From Burkholderia gladioli (lineage in GTDB: Bacteria; Pseudomonadota; Gammaproteobacteria; Burkholderiales; Burkholderiaceae): DNA of 64,000 nucleotides. Shown in pieces: positions 53,538 through 62,248 of this stretch. Made by a program: the position numbers and the translations under genes. The notes under the pieces are model-generated. The model ran no database searches and was not told the DNA's origin. It saw only the letters and a program-made list of their open reading frames with translations. Numbering within the stretch: position 1 is the first letter of the stretch; each line of letters opens with the position of its first letter. The stretch spans positions 1,426,001-1,490,000 of the forward strand of contig NZ_CP009322.1 of NCBI RefSeq assembly GCF_000959725.1, written 5' to 3'.

Positions 53538-54572
53538 CTATCGATCGTACAGGGCCTGGATCGCCGCCGGGCAGCTCGGGGTCTGCAAGGCCAGCATCAG
53601 CAGGATTCTCGCCTTGCGGGCGCCCAGGTTGTCGGCGAGCACGGCACCGGCGGCCGCGAGCGTGCCGCCGCCGCCCTCGAAACCGTAGGCGAGGCGAACC
53701 CGCCCGTTCGGCACCTGGGTGGCGATCACCACCGCCACGCCGGCGGCCAGCGCCTCGCGGATCGCGACGAACAGTTCCCGGTTGACGTTGCCGAAGCCGA
53801 GCGCCGCCACCACGATGCCGGCCGCGCCCGCGGCCACCGCCGCGCGCAGCAGCGTGCCGTCGGCGCCGGCGTACATCGGCACGATCTCCACGCGCGGCAG
53901 CTCGGCCGCCACCAGCGGCACATGCTGCCGGCGCAGCGGCGCGCGCGACATCACGAGGCGATCGTCGTCGACGCTGCCGAGCCAGCCGTGGTCGCCCGAC
54001 TTGAAGGATTCTACGTCGGCCGTGTGGGTCTTGGTGGCCTCGCGCGCGGCGTTGACCTGGCCGTTGAGCACCACCAGCGTGCCCATCCCGCGCGCCTCGG
54101 GCGCCACGCACACGCGCGCCGCGTTCAGCAGGTTGCGCGGGCCGTCGGAATCGGGGAACGAGGCATTGCGCTGGGCGCCCGTCAACACCACCGGCTTGGC
54201 CGAGGCGATCGTCAGGTCCAGGAACCAGGCGGTCTCCTCCAGCGTGTCGGTGCCGTGCGAGACGATCGCGCCGGCGATCTCCTCGCGCGCCAGCGCCGCC
54301 GATACCGCCTGGTGCAAGGCAAGCCAGCGCGACGGCCCCATGTAGTCGGATGGCAGGTTGAACAATTCGCTCAACTCCAGGCGCGCGACCCGGGCGATGG
54401 CCGGCACGCTCGCCAGCAGGTCCTCGCCGGAGAGCACCGGAACCGCCGCCCGCGTCACCGGATCGAGCTTCATCGCGATGGTGCCGCCGGTGGCGAAACA
54501 GGCGCACAGCGGCAGCGTGTCCGGCAACCGCCGCGCGTCGGCGGTGCCGGTGAACGGGTTCATGTCCGCCAT
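53538..54572 (-). CDS. L-asparaginase (type I/II, ansA/B-like)
   Basis: A 344-residue amidohydrolase. The first catalytic Thr is in CFATGGTIAMK; the second Thr-Asp pair is in VSHGTDTLEETAWFLDL; Ser in FNLPSDYMGP and Lys in ATKTHTADVESF complete the site. No signal peptide is seen, so it should be cytoplasmic. It hydrolyses asparagine or a related amide to ammonia and acid. It lies 9 bases before amiC and 4 bases after livF in the amide operon, so amides taken up by the transporter are plausible substrates. Confidence 0.9.
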   Translation of the reverse strand: MADMNPFTGTADARRLPDTLPLCACFATGGTIAMKLDPVTRAAVPVLSGEDLLASVPAIARVARLELSELFNLPSDYMGPSRWLALHQAVSAALAREEIAGAIVSHGTDTLEETAWFLDLTIASAKPVVLTGAQRNASFPDSDGPRNLLNAARVCVAPEARGMGTLVVLNGQVNAAREATKTHTADVESFKSGDHGWLGSVDDDRLVMSRAPLRRQHVPLVAAELPRVEIVPMYAGADGTLLRAAVAAGAAGIVVAALGFGNVNRELFVAIREALAAGVAVVIATQVPNGRVRLAYGFEGGGGTLAAAGAVLADNLGARKARILLMLALQTPSCPAAIQALYDR

Positions 54573-54576
54573 CGCC

Positions 54577-55284
54577 TCACACCCTCAGATGCTCGAAGAT
54601 CGCCGCCGCCGCGCCCGGGTCCCTCGCCGCGCCCTGCTCGACGATCTCGCCCTGCTTGAGCACCGCGTAGCGATCGGCCAGCCCCAGCGCGAACGGCACG
54701 TTCTGCTCGATCAGCAGCAGCGTGGTGCCGTGGCGCTGCCGCTCCCAGCGCAAGGCCTCGGCCAGGCGCTCGATCACCGACGGCTGCAGGCCCTCGGTGA
54801 TCTCGTCGAGCAGGATCAGCGAGGCGCGCATCATCAGGGCGCGCGCCACCAGCAGCATCTTCTGCTCGCCGCCGGAGAGCGTGCCCGCGTGCTGCCCGAG
54901 CCGGGTGCGAAACACCGGGAACACCTCGACCACCTCCTCGAAGCGCGCGTCGAACACCGAGGGATCCGGCAGCCCCAGGCGCAGGTTGTCGCGAATCGAC
55001 AGGTCCTGGAACAGCGCATGCTCCTGCGGCGCGTAGGCCACCCCGGCCCGCGCGATACGATGCGGCGGCAAGCGCGTGATCTCGCTGCCGTTCAGGCGGA
55101 TCGCGCCGCCCTGGCTGGGCAGGTAGCCCATGATCGTCTTGAGCAAGGTGGTCTTGCCCATGCCGTTCTTGCCGAGCAGCGCCAGCGTCTCGCCCTCGGC
55201 GATCGACAGCGAGAGCTCGCGCAGCACGATCGAGGCGCGATATCCGCTGGTCACGCGCTCGACCTGCAATGCCATGGCGCTCAT
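54577..55284 (-). CDS. ABC transporter ATP-binding protein (LivF/UrtE-like)
   Basis: A 235-residue ATPase with Walker A LLGKNGMGKTTLLKTIMG, Q-loop YAPQEHALFQDLSIRDNL, signature TLSGGEQKMLLVARAL, Walker B LILLDEITEGLQP and H-loop-like LIEQNVPFAL. This is the LivF/UrtE/FmdF class. Its start overlaps the LivM-LivG fusion gene stop by four bases (ATGA). Confidence 0.93.
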   Translation of the reverse strand: MSAMALQVERVTSGYRASIVLRELSLSIAEGETLALLGKNGMGKTTLLKTIMGYLPSQGGAIRLNGSEITRLPPHRIARAGVAYAPQEHALFQDLSIRDNLRLGLPDPSVFDARFEEVVEVFPVFRTRLGQHAGTLSGGEQKMLLVARALMMRASLILLDEITEGLQPSVIERLAEALRWERQRHGTTLLLIEQNVPFALGLADRYAVLKQGEIVEQGAARDPGAAAAIFEHLRV

Positions 55285-57137
55285 CGGTCATCTCCTTGTG
55301 TTGCCGCGCCGGCATCGCCGGTCGGCTGGCCGGTCCCGGCGTAGATGGTGCGCACCAGCTCCGAATGGACCACCTCGTCGAAGCTGCCCGCCATCACGAT
55401 GCGGCCCTGGTGCAGCACCACGATGCGGGTCGCGATCTCCTCGACGAACTCGAGATCGTGCTCGACCAGCAGGCAGCACAGCCCATGGCGATGCGCGAGC
55501 GAGGCCAGCACCGCGCCGATCCGGGTGCGCTCGGTCTTGGTCAGGCCCGCGGTGGGCTCGTCGAGCAGCACGATGCGCGGCTCCAGCGCCAGCACCATCG
55601 CCAGTTCGAGCGCCTGCTGCTCGCCGTGCGAGAGATCCCTGGCCGTCACCGCGAGCTTGCGGTCCAGCTGCGTGGCGCGCATCACTTCCAGCGCATAGGC
55701 CGGCAGCGCCAGCGTCGGCGCGCGGCGCAGCAGCGACGGCCGCTCCACCAGCGCGCCGGCGATCCGCAGGCATTCGGCCACGCTCAGCGTCTCGAAGATG
55801 TTGGCGTTCTGGAACTTGCGCCCGAGCCCGAAGCGCACGCCGTGCTCGGGCGCCAGGCGCCGGATGTCGTGCCCGCACAGCTCGACGGTGCCGGCGGAAC
55901 GCTCGGCGCCATCGCTCATGCAACGCATCAGCGTGGTCTTGCCGGCGCCGTTCGGGCCGATCAGGCCGACCAGCTCGCCCGCGCGCGCCTCGAAATCGAT
56001 CCCCTGCAACACCTTCAGGCTGCCGAAGCGTTTCTCGACGCCGGCCATGCGCAGGGCGGGGCCGTCAGGCGCCGCCACCCGCGCCGCGCCGGCGGCGCGC
56101 TCGACCAGCCGCGGCGTGCGCGCGGCGCGATCGAGCCGGAACGGCCAGGCCAGCAGCGGCACCAGCCCCTGCGGCAGCAGCACGATCACCAGCACGAAGG
56201 CCGCGCCGAGGATCAACTGCCAGGCGAACGGCATGCTGCCGCTCAGGTAGGAGGTCGCCACGTTGATCAGCAAGGCGCCGAGCACCGGCCCCCAGAGCGT
56301 GCCGCGCCCGCCCAGCGCCACCCAGATGATCAGCTGCGTGCCGAGCACGAAGCCGGTCAGCTCGGGCGCGACCACGCCGCTGAAGCTGGCATAGCCGAAG
56401 CCGGCCACGCTGGCGACGATCGCCGCCGCCACCAGCAGCACGATCTTGATCAGCGAGGTGCGGATGCCCAGGTAGGCGCAGCGCGATTCGTTATCGCGGA
56501 TCGCCAGCAGCACGCGCGCGCCGTCGCTGCGCACCACGGCCCAGGCCAGCAGCACGATCGCGGCCAGGCCCAGGCCCGCGATCCAGTACCAGGCCGACAG
56601 CGACAGGTCGAACATCGGGTAGCCGGTCAGGCCCGAGCTGGAGCCGGTCCACTCGCCGCCCGACAACAGCAGCTGGCTCAGCACGATCGGCAGCACCAGC
56701 GACATGACCGTGGCGAAGAACGGCGAGGCGCCCCGGTAGAAGGACAGCCAGCCCAGCAGCAGCGCGACCAGCGCCGCCGCCGCGATCGCGATGCCCAGCG
56801 CCAGCAGCACGTAGCCGGGTGAGAAGCCGCCGTGGGTGAACACCAGGGCCGCCGCGTAGGCGCCGATGCCGAAGAAGGCCGACTGTCCGAAGCTCAGGTA
56901 ACCCGTGTAGCCCCACAGCAGGTCGACCGTGACCGCGACCATCGAGAAGAAGAAGGCCTGGATCAGCACATTGAGCAGGTAGGTGCCGAACAGGAAGGGA
57001 CCGCCGGCGAGCAGCGCGAGCGCCAGCGCGGCCAGCGCCAGCGCGCCGCCCGGCAGCGCGCCCTTGCGCCCGGGCGCCGGCGGTTCGCGATGTTCGCCCA
57101 GGCCGCGCCCGGCAAACCAGGTCTTGACGTCAGGCAT
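55281..57137 (-). CDS. LivM permease-LivG ATPase fusion protein
   Basis: A 618-residue fusion. Residues about 30-330 are a LivM-type permease (DLLWGYTGYLSFGQSAFFGIGAYAAA, EAA-like AIRDNESRCAYLGIRTSLIKIVLLVAAAI in pieces, GGRGTLWGPVLGALL). Residues about 365-610 are a LivG ATPase (Walker A IGPNGAGKTTLMRC, signature DLSHGEQQALELAMVLA, Walker B IVLLDEPTAGLTKTE, VEHDLEFVEEIATRIVVLHQG). The fusion fixes the stoichiometry of one membrane and one ATPase domain. It overlaps livH by eight bases. Confidence 0.93.
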   Translation of the reverse strand: MPDVKTWFAGRGLGEHREPPAPGRKGALPGGALALAALALALLAGGPFLFGTYLLNVLIQAFFFSMVAVTVDLLWGYTGYLSFGQSAFFGIGAYAAALVFTHGGFSPGYVLLALGIAIAAAALVALLLGWLSFYRGASPFFATVMSLVLPIVLSQLLLSGGEWTGSSSGLTGYPMFDLSLSAWYWIAGLGLAAIVLLAWAVVRSDGARVLLAIRDNESRCAYLGIRTSLIKIVLLVAAAIVASVAGFGYASFSGVVAPELTGFVLGTQLIIWVALGGRGTLWGPVLGALLINVATSYLSGSMPFAWQLILGAAFVLVIVLLPQGLVPLLAWPFRLDRAARTPRLVERAAGAARVAAPDGPALRMAGVEKRFGSLKVLQGIDFEARAGELVGLIGPNGAGKTTLMRCMSDGAERSAGTVELCGHDIRRLAPEHGVRFGLGRKFQNANIFETLSVAECLRIAGALVERPSLLRRAPTLALPAYALEVMRATQLDRKLAVTARDLSHGEQQALELAMVLALEPRIVLLDEPTAGLTKTERTRIGAVLASLAHRHGLCCLLVEHDLEFVEEIATRIVVLHQGRIVMAGSFDEVVHSELVRTIYAGTGQPTGDAGAATQGDDR

Positions 57138-57963
57138 GGGACAACCCCTTGGGAAAGACGCGCAGCGTCAGCGCCGCCAGCACCGCGATGGTCAGGCCGC
57201 CGAGCACCGGGCTGACGAAGGTGCTCACCAGCACCTGGCAGGCGCCGAACACCAGGCAGGTCAGCAGCAGGCCGAGCATCGAATAGCCGGACACCATCAC
57301 CAGCATGAAGGCGTTGACCAGGTACGGCAGCCCCATGTTCGGATCGACGCTGGACAGCGGCGTGATCAGCATGCCGGCCAGCGAGCCGAGCGCGGCGCCG
57401 AGGCTGAAGGTGATGAAGCGGATACGCCCCGAGTGAATCCCCAGGCCGCGCGCGAGGTCCTCGTTCATGATCACGGCGCGCGTCTTCACGCCGAAGCGCG
57501 TGCCGTTCAGCAGCGCGCTCAAGGCGGCGCACAGCACGATCGCGATCGGCACCAGCAGCAGCCGGTACGCCGAGTAGGCGGTGCCGGCCACCGACAGCGC
57601 GCCGTTGACGGGCGCCTCGACGAACTGCACCTCGCGCCCGAAGCCCATCACGATCAACTGGCCGATCACGATGCCGAGCCCCCAGGTGGCCAGGATCGCG
57701 TCGAGCGGCCGCTTGTAGAGCGGCCTCACGATCGCCGCTTCGACCAGCATGCCCACCGCGACGCCGACCGCCAGCGACAGCGGCACCCCGAACCAGGGAT
57801 CGAGCTTCAGTTGCGTGACGATGAAGCTGGCATAGGCGCCCATCGTGAGCAGCGCGCCATGCGCGAAATTGACGATCTTCATCACGCCGAAGATCACCAT
57901 CAGGCCCGCCGTCACGATGAACAGCAAGGCGGCGGTGGTCAGGACATCCAGAGCGAGGACCAT
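57130..57963 (-). CDS. ABC transporter permease (LivH/UrtB-like)
   Basis: A 277-residue permease with about eight helices. Typical motifs are FGVMKIVNFAHGALLTMGAYASFIV, RPLYKRPLDAILATWGLGIVIGQL and the EAA-like DLARGLGIHSGRIRFITFSLGAALGSLAGML in pieces. It is the first permease of the amide/branched-chain amino acid-type importer, 19 bases after the binding-protein gene. Confidence 0.93.
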   Translation of the reverse strand: MVLALDVLTTAALLFIVTAGLMVIFGVMKIVNFAHGALLTMGAYASFIVTQLKLDPWFGVPLSLAVGVAVGMLVEAAIVRPLYKRPLDAILATWGLGIVIGQLIVMGFGREVQFVEAPVNGALSVAGTAYSAYRLLLVPIAIVLCAALSALLNGTRFGVKTRAVIMNEDLARGLGIHSGRIRFITFSLGAALGSLAGMLITPLSSVDPNMGLPYLVNAFMLVMVSGYSMLGLLLTCLVFGACQVLVSTFVSPVLGGLTIAVLAALTLRVFPKGLSHA

Positions 57964-57982
57964 GAGCGTTTCCTCCGGGAGG

Positions 57983-59149
57983 TCATTGCTTGAGATTCGG
58001 GCATTGCGCGCCCGGATCGACGTCCGGGAAGGTCTGCAGGATCTTCACGCCGCCGTCGGGCTGGATCTGGCCGAGCCGCATCGAGAGCGGCGTGTGGTGG
58101 CCGCGATCCATGCTCACCTTGCCGCGCGGACCGTCGAAGCTCACCGTGCCGAGCGCCTGCACCACCTTGGCCGGATCGGTGCCGCCAGCCTTCTCGACGG
58201 CGGCCTTGTACAGGTAGAACGCCTCGTATTGCGGCTCCGACAGTTCGTTCGGCGTCTTCAGGTCGTGCCCGAAGCGCTGCTGCAGGGCCGCGAGGAACTT
58301 GCGGTTGGCCGGCGTATCGATGCTCGTGAAGTAGGAACCCGCCATGTAGATGCCGCCGGCGACGTCGCCCATGCTCTTCGCGGTGGCCTCGTCGATCGCC
58401 AGGTTGCCGTAGGGCAGCGTCATCCCCGCGCTCTTCAACTGCTTGGCGAGCGAGACGTTCGGCGCGCCGCCGGCCGTGGCGCTGATCAGCGCGTCGGGAT
58501 GCGCGGCGCGGATCTTCGAGAGGATCGGCGTCCAGTCGGTGCCGTCGATCGGCAGGTATTCCTCGCCCACCACCTTGCCGCCATGCTGCTCGATGGTCTT
58601 CCTGGTGAACTCGAGCATGCCGCGGCCGAACGCGTAGTCGTTGCCGACCAGGTAGAACTGCCTGGCGCCCTTGTTCTTCATGAAGTAGTCCACCACCGGC
58701 GCGACCTGCTGCTCGGGCACCCAGCCATTCACGTACATCCAGGGGCTGCACGAGCGTCCCTCGTAGAACGAGGTGTAGATCAGCGGCTTGCGGCCGCGGG
58801 CGACCGCCGGCAGTGCCGCGTTGCGGGCCGCGCTGGTCTCCATCGAGATCAGCGCGTCGACGTTCTTCTGGAACACCAGGGTGTCGTAGGCCTTCTGCGC
58901 GCCTACCGCGCCCGATGCGTCGTCGGCGATCTCCAGTTCGAGCTTGCGCCCCAGGATGCCGCCCGCGGCGTTGATCTCGTCGACGGCCAGTTGCGAGGCC
59001 TGCACGACGGCCGGCGCCACCACGCTGTTGGCGCCCGACAGGCCGACGGCCACGCCGATGCGGATCGGCTCGGCGGCCGACGCGGCGCTGCCGAACCAGG
59101 CCAGCGCGGTGAGCACGGCGGCGATGCCGCGAAGTTTGAATGCAGACAT
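57983..59149 (-). CDS. ABC transporter substrate-binding protein (amide/urea/branched-chain type)
   Basis: A 388-residue periplasmic receptor. The Sec signal peptide ends ASAAEP near residue 26. The mature start IRIGVAVGLSGANSVVAPAVVQASQLAVDEINAAGGILG (in pieces) and FYLVGNDYAFGRGM are typical of the LivJ/AmiC/UrtA fold. Its ligand may be a short amide, given the operon. It shares the fold, not the location, of the AmiC-like gene downstream. AAGGAG lies six bases before ATG 59149. Confidence 0.92.
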   Translation of the reverse strand: MSAFKLRGIAAVLTALAWFGSAASAAEPIRIGVAVGLSGANSVVAPAVVQASQLAVDEINAAGGILGRKLELEIADDASGAVGAQKAYDTLVFQKNVDALISMETSAARNAALPAVARGRKPLIYTSFYEGRSCSPWMYVNGWVPEQQVAPVVDYFMKNKGARQFYLVGNDYAFGRGMLEFTRKTIEQHGGKVVGEEYLPIDGTDWTPILSKIRAAHPDALISATAGGAPNVSLAKQLKSAGMTLPYGNLAIDEATAKSMGDVAGGIYMAGSYFTSIDTPANRKFLAALQQRFGHDLKTPNELSEPQYEAFYLYKAAVEKAGGTDPAKVVQALGTVSFDGPRGKVSMDRGHHTPLSMRLGQIQPDGGVKILQTFPDVDPGAQCPNLKQ

Positions 59150-59214
59150 GTGGCGCTCCTTGATGAGGATGAATCGTGTGATGATCTGGATTGCTGAATG
59201 TGGGACGCCGGCGT

Positions 59215-60111
59215 TCAAGGCCGGCTGGACGCAAGCGCGGCGGGCCTCGGCGCCTCGTAGACCTCGGGGCGGCGATCGCGCTGCACGTGGTTGAAGGCAT
59301 TGAGCGCGCGGCCGGCTCGGATCCGCTCGACGTCGAGCGGCGCGTAGAGGATCGCGGCCTGGTCTTGAGGCGCCGGGCCCGCCAGCGGCCAGCCGTCGCC
59401 GCCGACGATCAGGCTCTGGCCGATGAACAACTGGCCGCGCTCCGAGCCGATCCGGTCCGCGCAGGCGATCATCAGGCCATTGCTGTGGGCGGCGGCCATC
59501 GCAAGCGTGGTGGCCATGGCCGGGCGATCGGCGGGCTGGGCCGGCATCGGCACCCAGTTGGTCGGCACGCAGACCAGGTCCGCGCCCTGCCCGGCCGCCA
59601 GCCGGAACACCTCGGGAAACCAGCCGTCGTAGCAGATCGCCACGGCCACGCGCCCGAATGCGGTGTCGAACACCGGCACGCCGAGGTTGCCGGGTTCGAA
59701 GAACAGGTTTTCCTGGCCCCAGAGATGCAGCTTGCGGTAGCGGCCGATCAGGCCGGCCGGGCCGATGAACACGGCCGAGTTGTAGAGCCGCTGGTCCTCG
59801 CGCTCGGCGATGCCGGCGACCAGGTGCACGCCGAGCCGGCGCGCGGCCTCCGACCAGGCGCGCACCGTCTCGCTGTCGGCCAGCGGCTCGGACAGCGCGA
59901 AGGCTTCGGCACGGCTCGCGAACACGTAACCGCTGTTGGCGAGCTCGGGCAGCACGATGAGCGAGGCGCCCTGCGCGGCGGCCTGCTCGATGCAGCGGAT
60001 CGATGCCTCGACGTTGTCCCGCGTATGGCCCACGCGCGGCTCCATCTGCACGCAGGCGACCAGGGGCAAGGCATGGCTGGACGCCTCGGCGAGGCGTGAT
60101 GGCTTGTCCAA
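59215..60111 (-). CDS. Nitrilase-superfamily amidase (carbon-nitrogen hydrolase)
   Basis: A 298-residue C-N hydrolase with the Glu-Lys-Cys triad: Glu in IVLPELANSGYVF, Lys in GRYRKLHLWGQ, Cys in VAICYDGWFPEVFR. It should hydrolyse an amide (or nitrile) to acid and ammonia in the cytoplasm. There is no ATG; I favour TTG 60111, with GGAGAA six bases before it. A TTG at 60129 lies inside the terminator T-run and has no ribosome site. First gene of an eight-gene operon, placed immediately after an attenuator, as amiE is in P. aeruginosa. Confidence 0.87.
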   Translation of the reverse strand: MDKPSRLAEASSHALPLVACVQMEPRVGHTRDNVEASIRCIEQAAAQGASLIVLPELANSGYVFASRAEAFALSEPLADSETVRAWSEAARRLGVHLVAGIAEREDQRLYNSAVFIGPAGLIGRYRKLHLWGQENLFFEPGNLGVPVFDTAFGRVAVAICYDGWFPEVFRLAAGQGADLVCVPTNWVPMPAQPADRPAMATTLAMAAAHSNGLMIACADRIGSERGQLFIGQSLIVGGDGWPLAGPAPQDQAAILYAPLDVERIRAGRALNAFNHVQRDRRPEVYEAPRPAALASSRP

Positions 60112-60121
60112 TTCGTTCTCC

Positions 60122-60169
60122 AAAAGCAAAAAGCCCCCGAACCGGCGTTCTCACGCAAGTTCGGGGGCT
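60122..60169 (-). terminator. Leader terminator (attenuator) before the amide operon
   Basis: On the minus strand AGCCCCCGAAC (60159-60169) pairs perfectly with GTTCGGGGGCT (60132-60142) around a 16-nt loop. It is followed by TTTT, GC and TTTT. It lies within the leader, only about 20 bases before the first start codon, so transcription must pass it for any expression. Confidence 0.85.
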
Positions 60170-60206
60170 ACGTAGCCTTCCATGTTCGGCGCGGCAACGT
60201 TGCCGC
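60166..60206 (-). promoter_or_regulatory. Dual-hairpin ANTAR-type antiterminator RNA candidate
   Basis: Two short hairpins lie 13 nt apart in the leader: GCGGC-AACGTT-GCCGC (60191-60206) and GGC-TACGTA-GCC (60166-60177). Each has a six-base loop with G at position 4; the first also has A at position 1, the known ANTAR-RNA loop pattern. The second hairpin shares bases 60166-60169 with the terminator stem, so the two cannot form together. The operon encodes an ANTAR protein, making this its likely target. Confidence 0.7.
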
Positions 60207-60243
60207 GATGGCGGCCGGGCCTTGCCCAATCACCATGGGCTCG

Positions 60244-60272
60244 AATGTAGGGCCGCCAAAAATAACCGTCAA
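60244..60272 (-). promoter_or_regulatory. Sigma70-type promoter of the amide operon
   Basis: TTGACG (60267-60272) and TACATT (60244-60249) on the minus strand are separated by exactly 17 bp, giving a leader of about 125 nt before the TTG start. Confidence 0.75.
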
Positions 60273-60426
60273 CGCCATCCAAGCCCTTTACGGGTATGTC
60301 CTGAACGCCCGCTTTTCCGAGGGATTCGTCGATCGGCGCCCGGGTGCGCCGTGTTACCCTGCCAGCGCCCGCGCCAGCGAGCCGTCGCTTCACCGCCAAT
60401 CACAACAACATCGAATCGATAACACA

Positions 60427-60777
60427 ATGATCGCCAACATCCTGATCGGCCTGGTCGCCGCCATTCACATCTATATCGTGGTGCTCGAGATGTTCCTCTG
60501 GACCACGCCGAAGGGCCGGCGCGTGTTCGGGCTGACGGCCGAATTCGCGCAGCAGACGCGCGTGCTCGCCGCCAACCAGGGCCTCTACAACGGTTTCCTC
60601 GCGGCCGGTTTGATCTACGGGCTGGCGGCCGTCGACGGGCAGGCCTTCAAGCTCTTCTTCCTGGCCTGCGTGATCGTCGCCGGCGTGTTCGGCGCGGCCA
60701 CCGCCAGCCGCCGCATCCTGTTCGTTCAGGCGCTGCCGGCCGCGATCGCCTTGATCGCCCTGCTCGCGAAGGTCTGA
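60427..60777 (+). CDS. DUF1304 family membrane protein
   Basis: A 116-residue protein with four predicted helices (IANILIGLVAAIHIYIVVLEM at the start, then NGFLAAGLIYGLAAV, FFLACVIVAGVFGAA, QALPAAIALIALLAKV). The LEMFLWTTPKGRRVFGL and NQGLYNGFLA motifs are diagnostic of DUF1304. Its function is unknown. It is divergent from the amide operon and convergent with the epimerase gene. Confidence 0.85.
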   Translation: MIANILIGLVAAIHIYIVVLEMFLWTTPKGRRVFGLTAEFAQQTRVLAANQGLYNGFLAAGLIYGLAAVDGQAFKLFFLACVIVAGVFGAATASRRILFVQALPAAIALIALLAKV

Positions 60778-60799
60778 ACGTCGGCCAGCCGGCCCGGCA

Positions 60800-62248
60800 T
60801 CAGCGCTCGACGAGATCGCGCAGCGCCGCCTCCAGGCCGGCGAAACGGAACACGAAACCCTCGCGCTGCAGGCGCGCGGGCACGACATGCTGGCCGTCGA
60901 GCAGCAGCTCCGCCATCTCGCCTGCCGCCCGACGCAGCGGCGCCGCGGGCAGCCGGAACCACGCCGGCCGTCGCAGCACCCGCCCCGCCGTGCGCGCGAA
61001 TTCCGCCTGGCTCGGCGCCTCGGGCGCCACGGCGTTGTAGACGCCGCGCATCGCGTCGCGATGCATCGCTTCGGCGATCAGGCGCAGCACGTCGTCGCGA
61101 TGGATCCAGCTCATCACCTGCCGGCCATCGCCGAGGCGCCCGCCCAGGCCGACGCGATAGGGCAGCAACATCAGCGGCAAGGCGCCGCCCGGCCCGAACA
61201 CCAGCCCCAGCCGCAGCACCATCTTGCGGATCGACCAGGCATCGAGCGGCGCGGCAGCGGCTTCCCAGCGCCTGCAAAGCTCCGACATGAAGCCGCTGCC
61301 GGGGCGGCTGGTCTCGTCCAGCCGTTCCTCGGGCGCGCGCACGCCGTAGTAACCGATCGCCGAAGCCTGGATCCATAGCGCCGGCCGATGCGCGGCGCCC
61401 TCCACCCAGCGCAGCAGCGCCTCGGTCACGCCCACCCGGCTGGCCAGCAGCGTCGCCCGCCGTTTCGCGCTCCAGCGCGGCCCGAGCACCGGCGCGCCGG
61501 CCAGGTTGATCACCACATCAAAATGTTCGTGCGCATGCAACTGATCGAGCGCCGTCACGCAGCGCACGCGCCCGCCGAACTGATAGGCGGCACGCAAGGG
61601 CGAGCGCGTCAGCAGCGTGACGCGGTGGCCGGCATCGAGCAGTTGCCCGACCAGCGCCTCGCCGATGAAGCCGGTGCCGCCGGTCACCAACACGCTGCGA
61701 TACGCCTGCCCCGCGAACGGATTGGCGGGCGGCGCGCGCCGCCCCATGCGCCAGGCGGCCAGCCCGTCGCGCAGGCCCGAGGCGGCCACGCCGAGCGCGA
61801 ACAGGCTCAGCAGCCAGCCTCGCCATCCCAGCTCGAGCCGCATCAACGCCGTGGGCAAGGACGCCCAGTGCCACAGCTGCATCGCATAGAGCCCGAACAC
61901 GGCGCCGCCGTTGATCGCGAGCAGCGTGTGCAGCACGCGCTCGGTGGCGGGCAGCTTGCGGCTGCCGTCCTCCACCACGAAGTCCCACAAGGTCAGCAGC
62001 ACCTCGACCAGCACCGGCGCGGCGATCGCCAGCGTCCAGGCGCCGAGGAAGGCCAGGTGCGCGATCGACGCGAAGGCCAGGCCATACAGCAGCGCGCGCA
62101 CGGCATGGATCGCCAGCTCCAGGCGCGCCTTGGGGCGATGCGCGAGATCCTCGGTGAATTCATGGTGGTAGAGCGTATCGAAGCCGCCCATCAAGCCCTG
62201 CACGATCAGCAGGCTGACGGCCCAGTCGAGCGCGGGCACGGTGTTCAT
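60800..62248 (-). CDS. TIGR01777-type NAD(P) epimerase fused to a membrane domain
   Basis: A 482-residue protein. Residues about 1-165 are a membrane domain with several helices (WAVSLLIVQGLMGGFDTLYHHEFTEDLAHR, then two or three helices). Residues about 185-480 are an extended-SDR epimerase: VLVTGGTGFIGEALVGQLLDAG, VINLAGAP, SAIGYYGVRAPEERLDE, WSIRKMVLRLGLVFGPGGALP and SWIHRDDVLRLI. The family (YfcH-like) has no firm substrate. It overlaps the DCC gene by four bases, with GGAGG upstream. Confidence 0.87.
   Translation of the reverse strand: MNTVPALDWAVSLLIVQGLMGGFDTLYHHEFTEDLAHRPKARLELAIHAVRALLYGLAFASIAHLAFLGAWTLAIAAPVLVEVLLTLWDFVVEDGSRKLPATERVLHTLLAINGGAVFGLYAMQLWHWASLPTALMRLELGWRGWLLSLFALGVAASGLRDGLAAWRMGRRAPPANPFAGQAYRSVLVTGGTGFIGEALVGQLLDAGHRVTLLTRSPLRAAYQFGGRVRCVTALDQLHAHEHFDVVINLAGAPVLGPRWSAKRRATLLASRVGVTEALLRWVEGAAHRPALWIQASAIGYYGVRAPEERLDETSRPGSGFMSELCRRWEAAAAPLDAWSIRKMVLRLGLVFGPGGALPLMLLPYRVGLGGRLGDGRQVMSWIHRDDVLRLIAEAMHRDAMRGVYNAVAPEAPSQAEFARTAGRVLRRPAWFRLPAAPLRRAAGEMAELLLDGQHVVPARLQREGFVFRFAGLEAALRDLVER

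Noticed and set aside
60170..60236. A 22-codon leader peptide in the amide operon leader
   Set aside because: Its ATG coincides with the predicted transcript start, so there is no room for a ribosome site; termination within hairpin 2 is probably chance.
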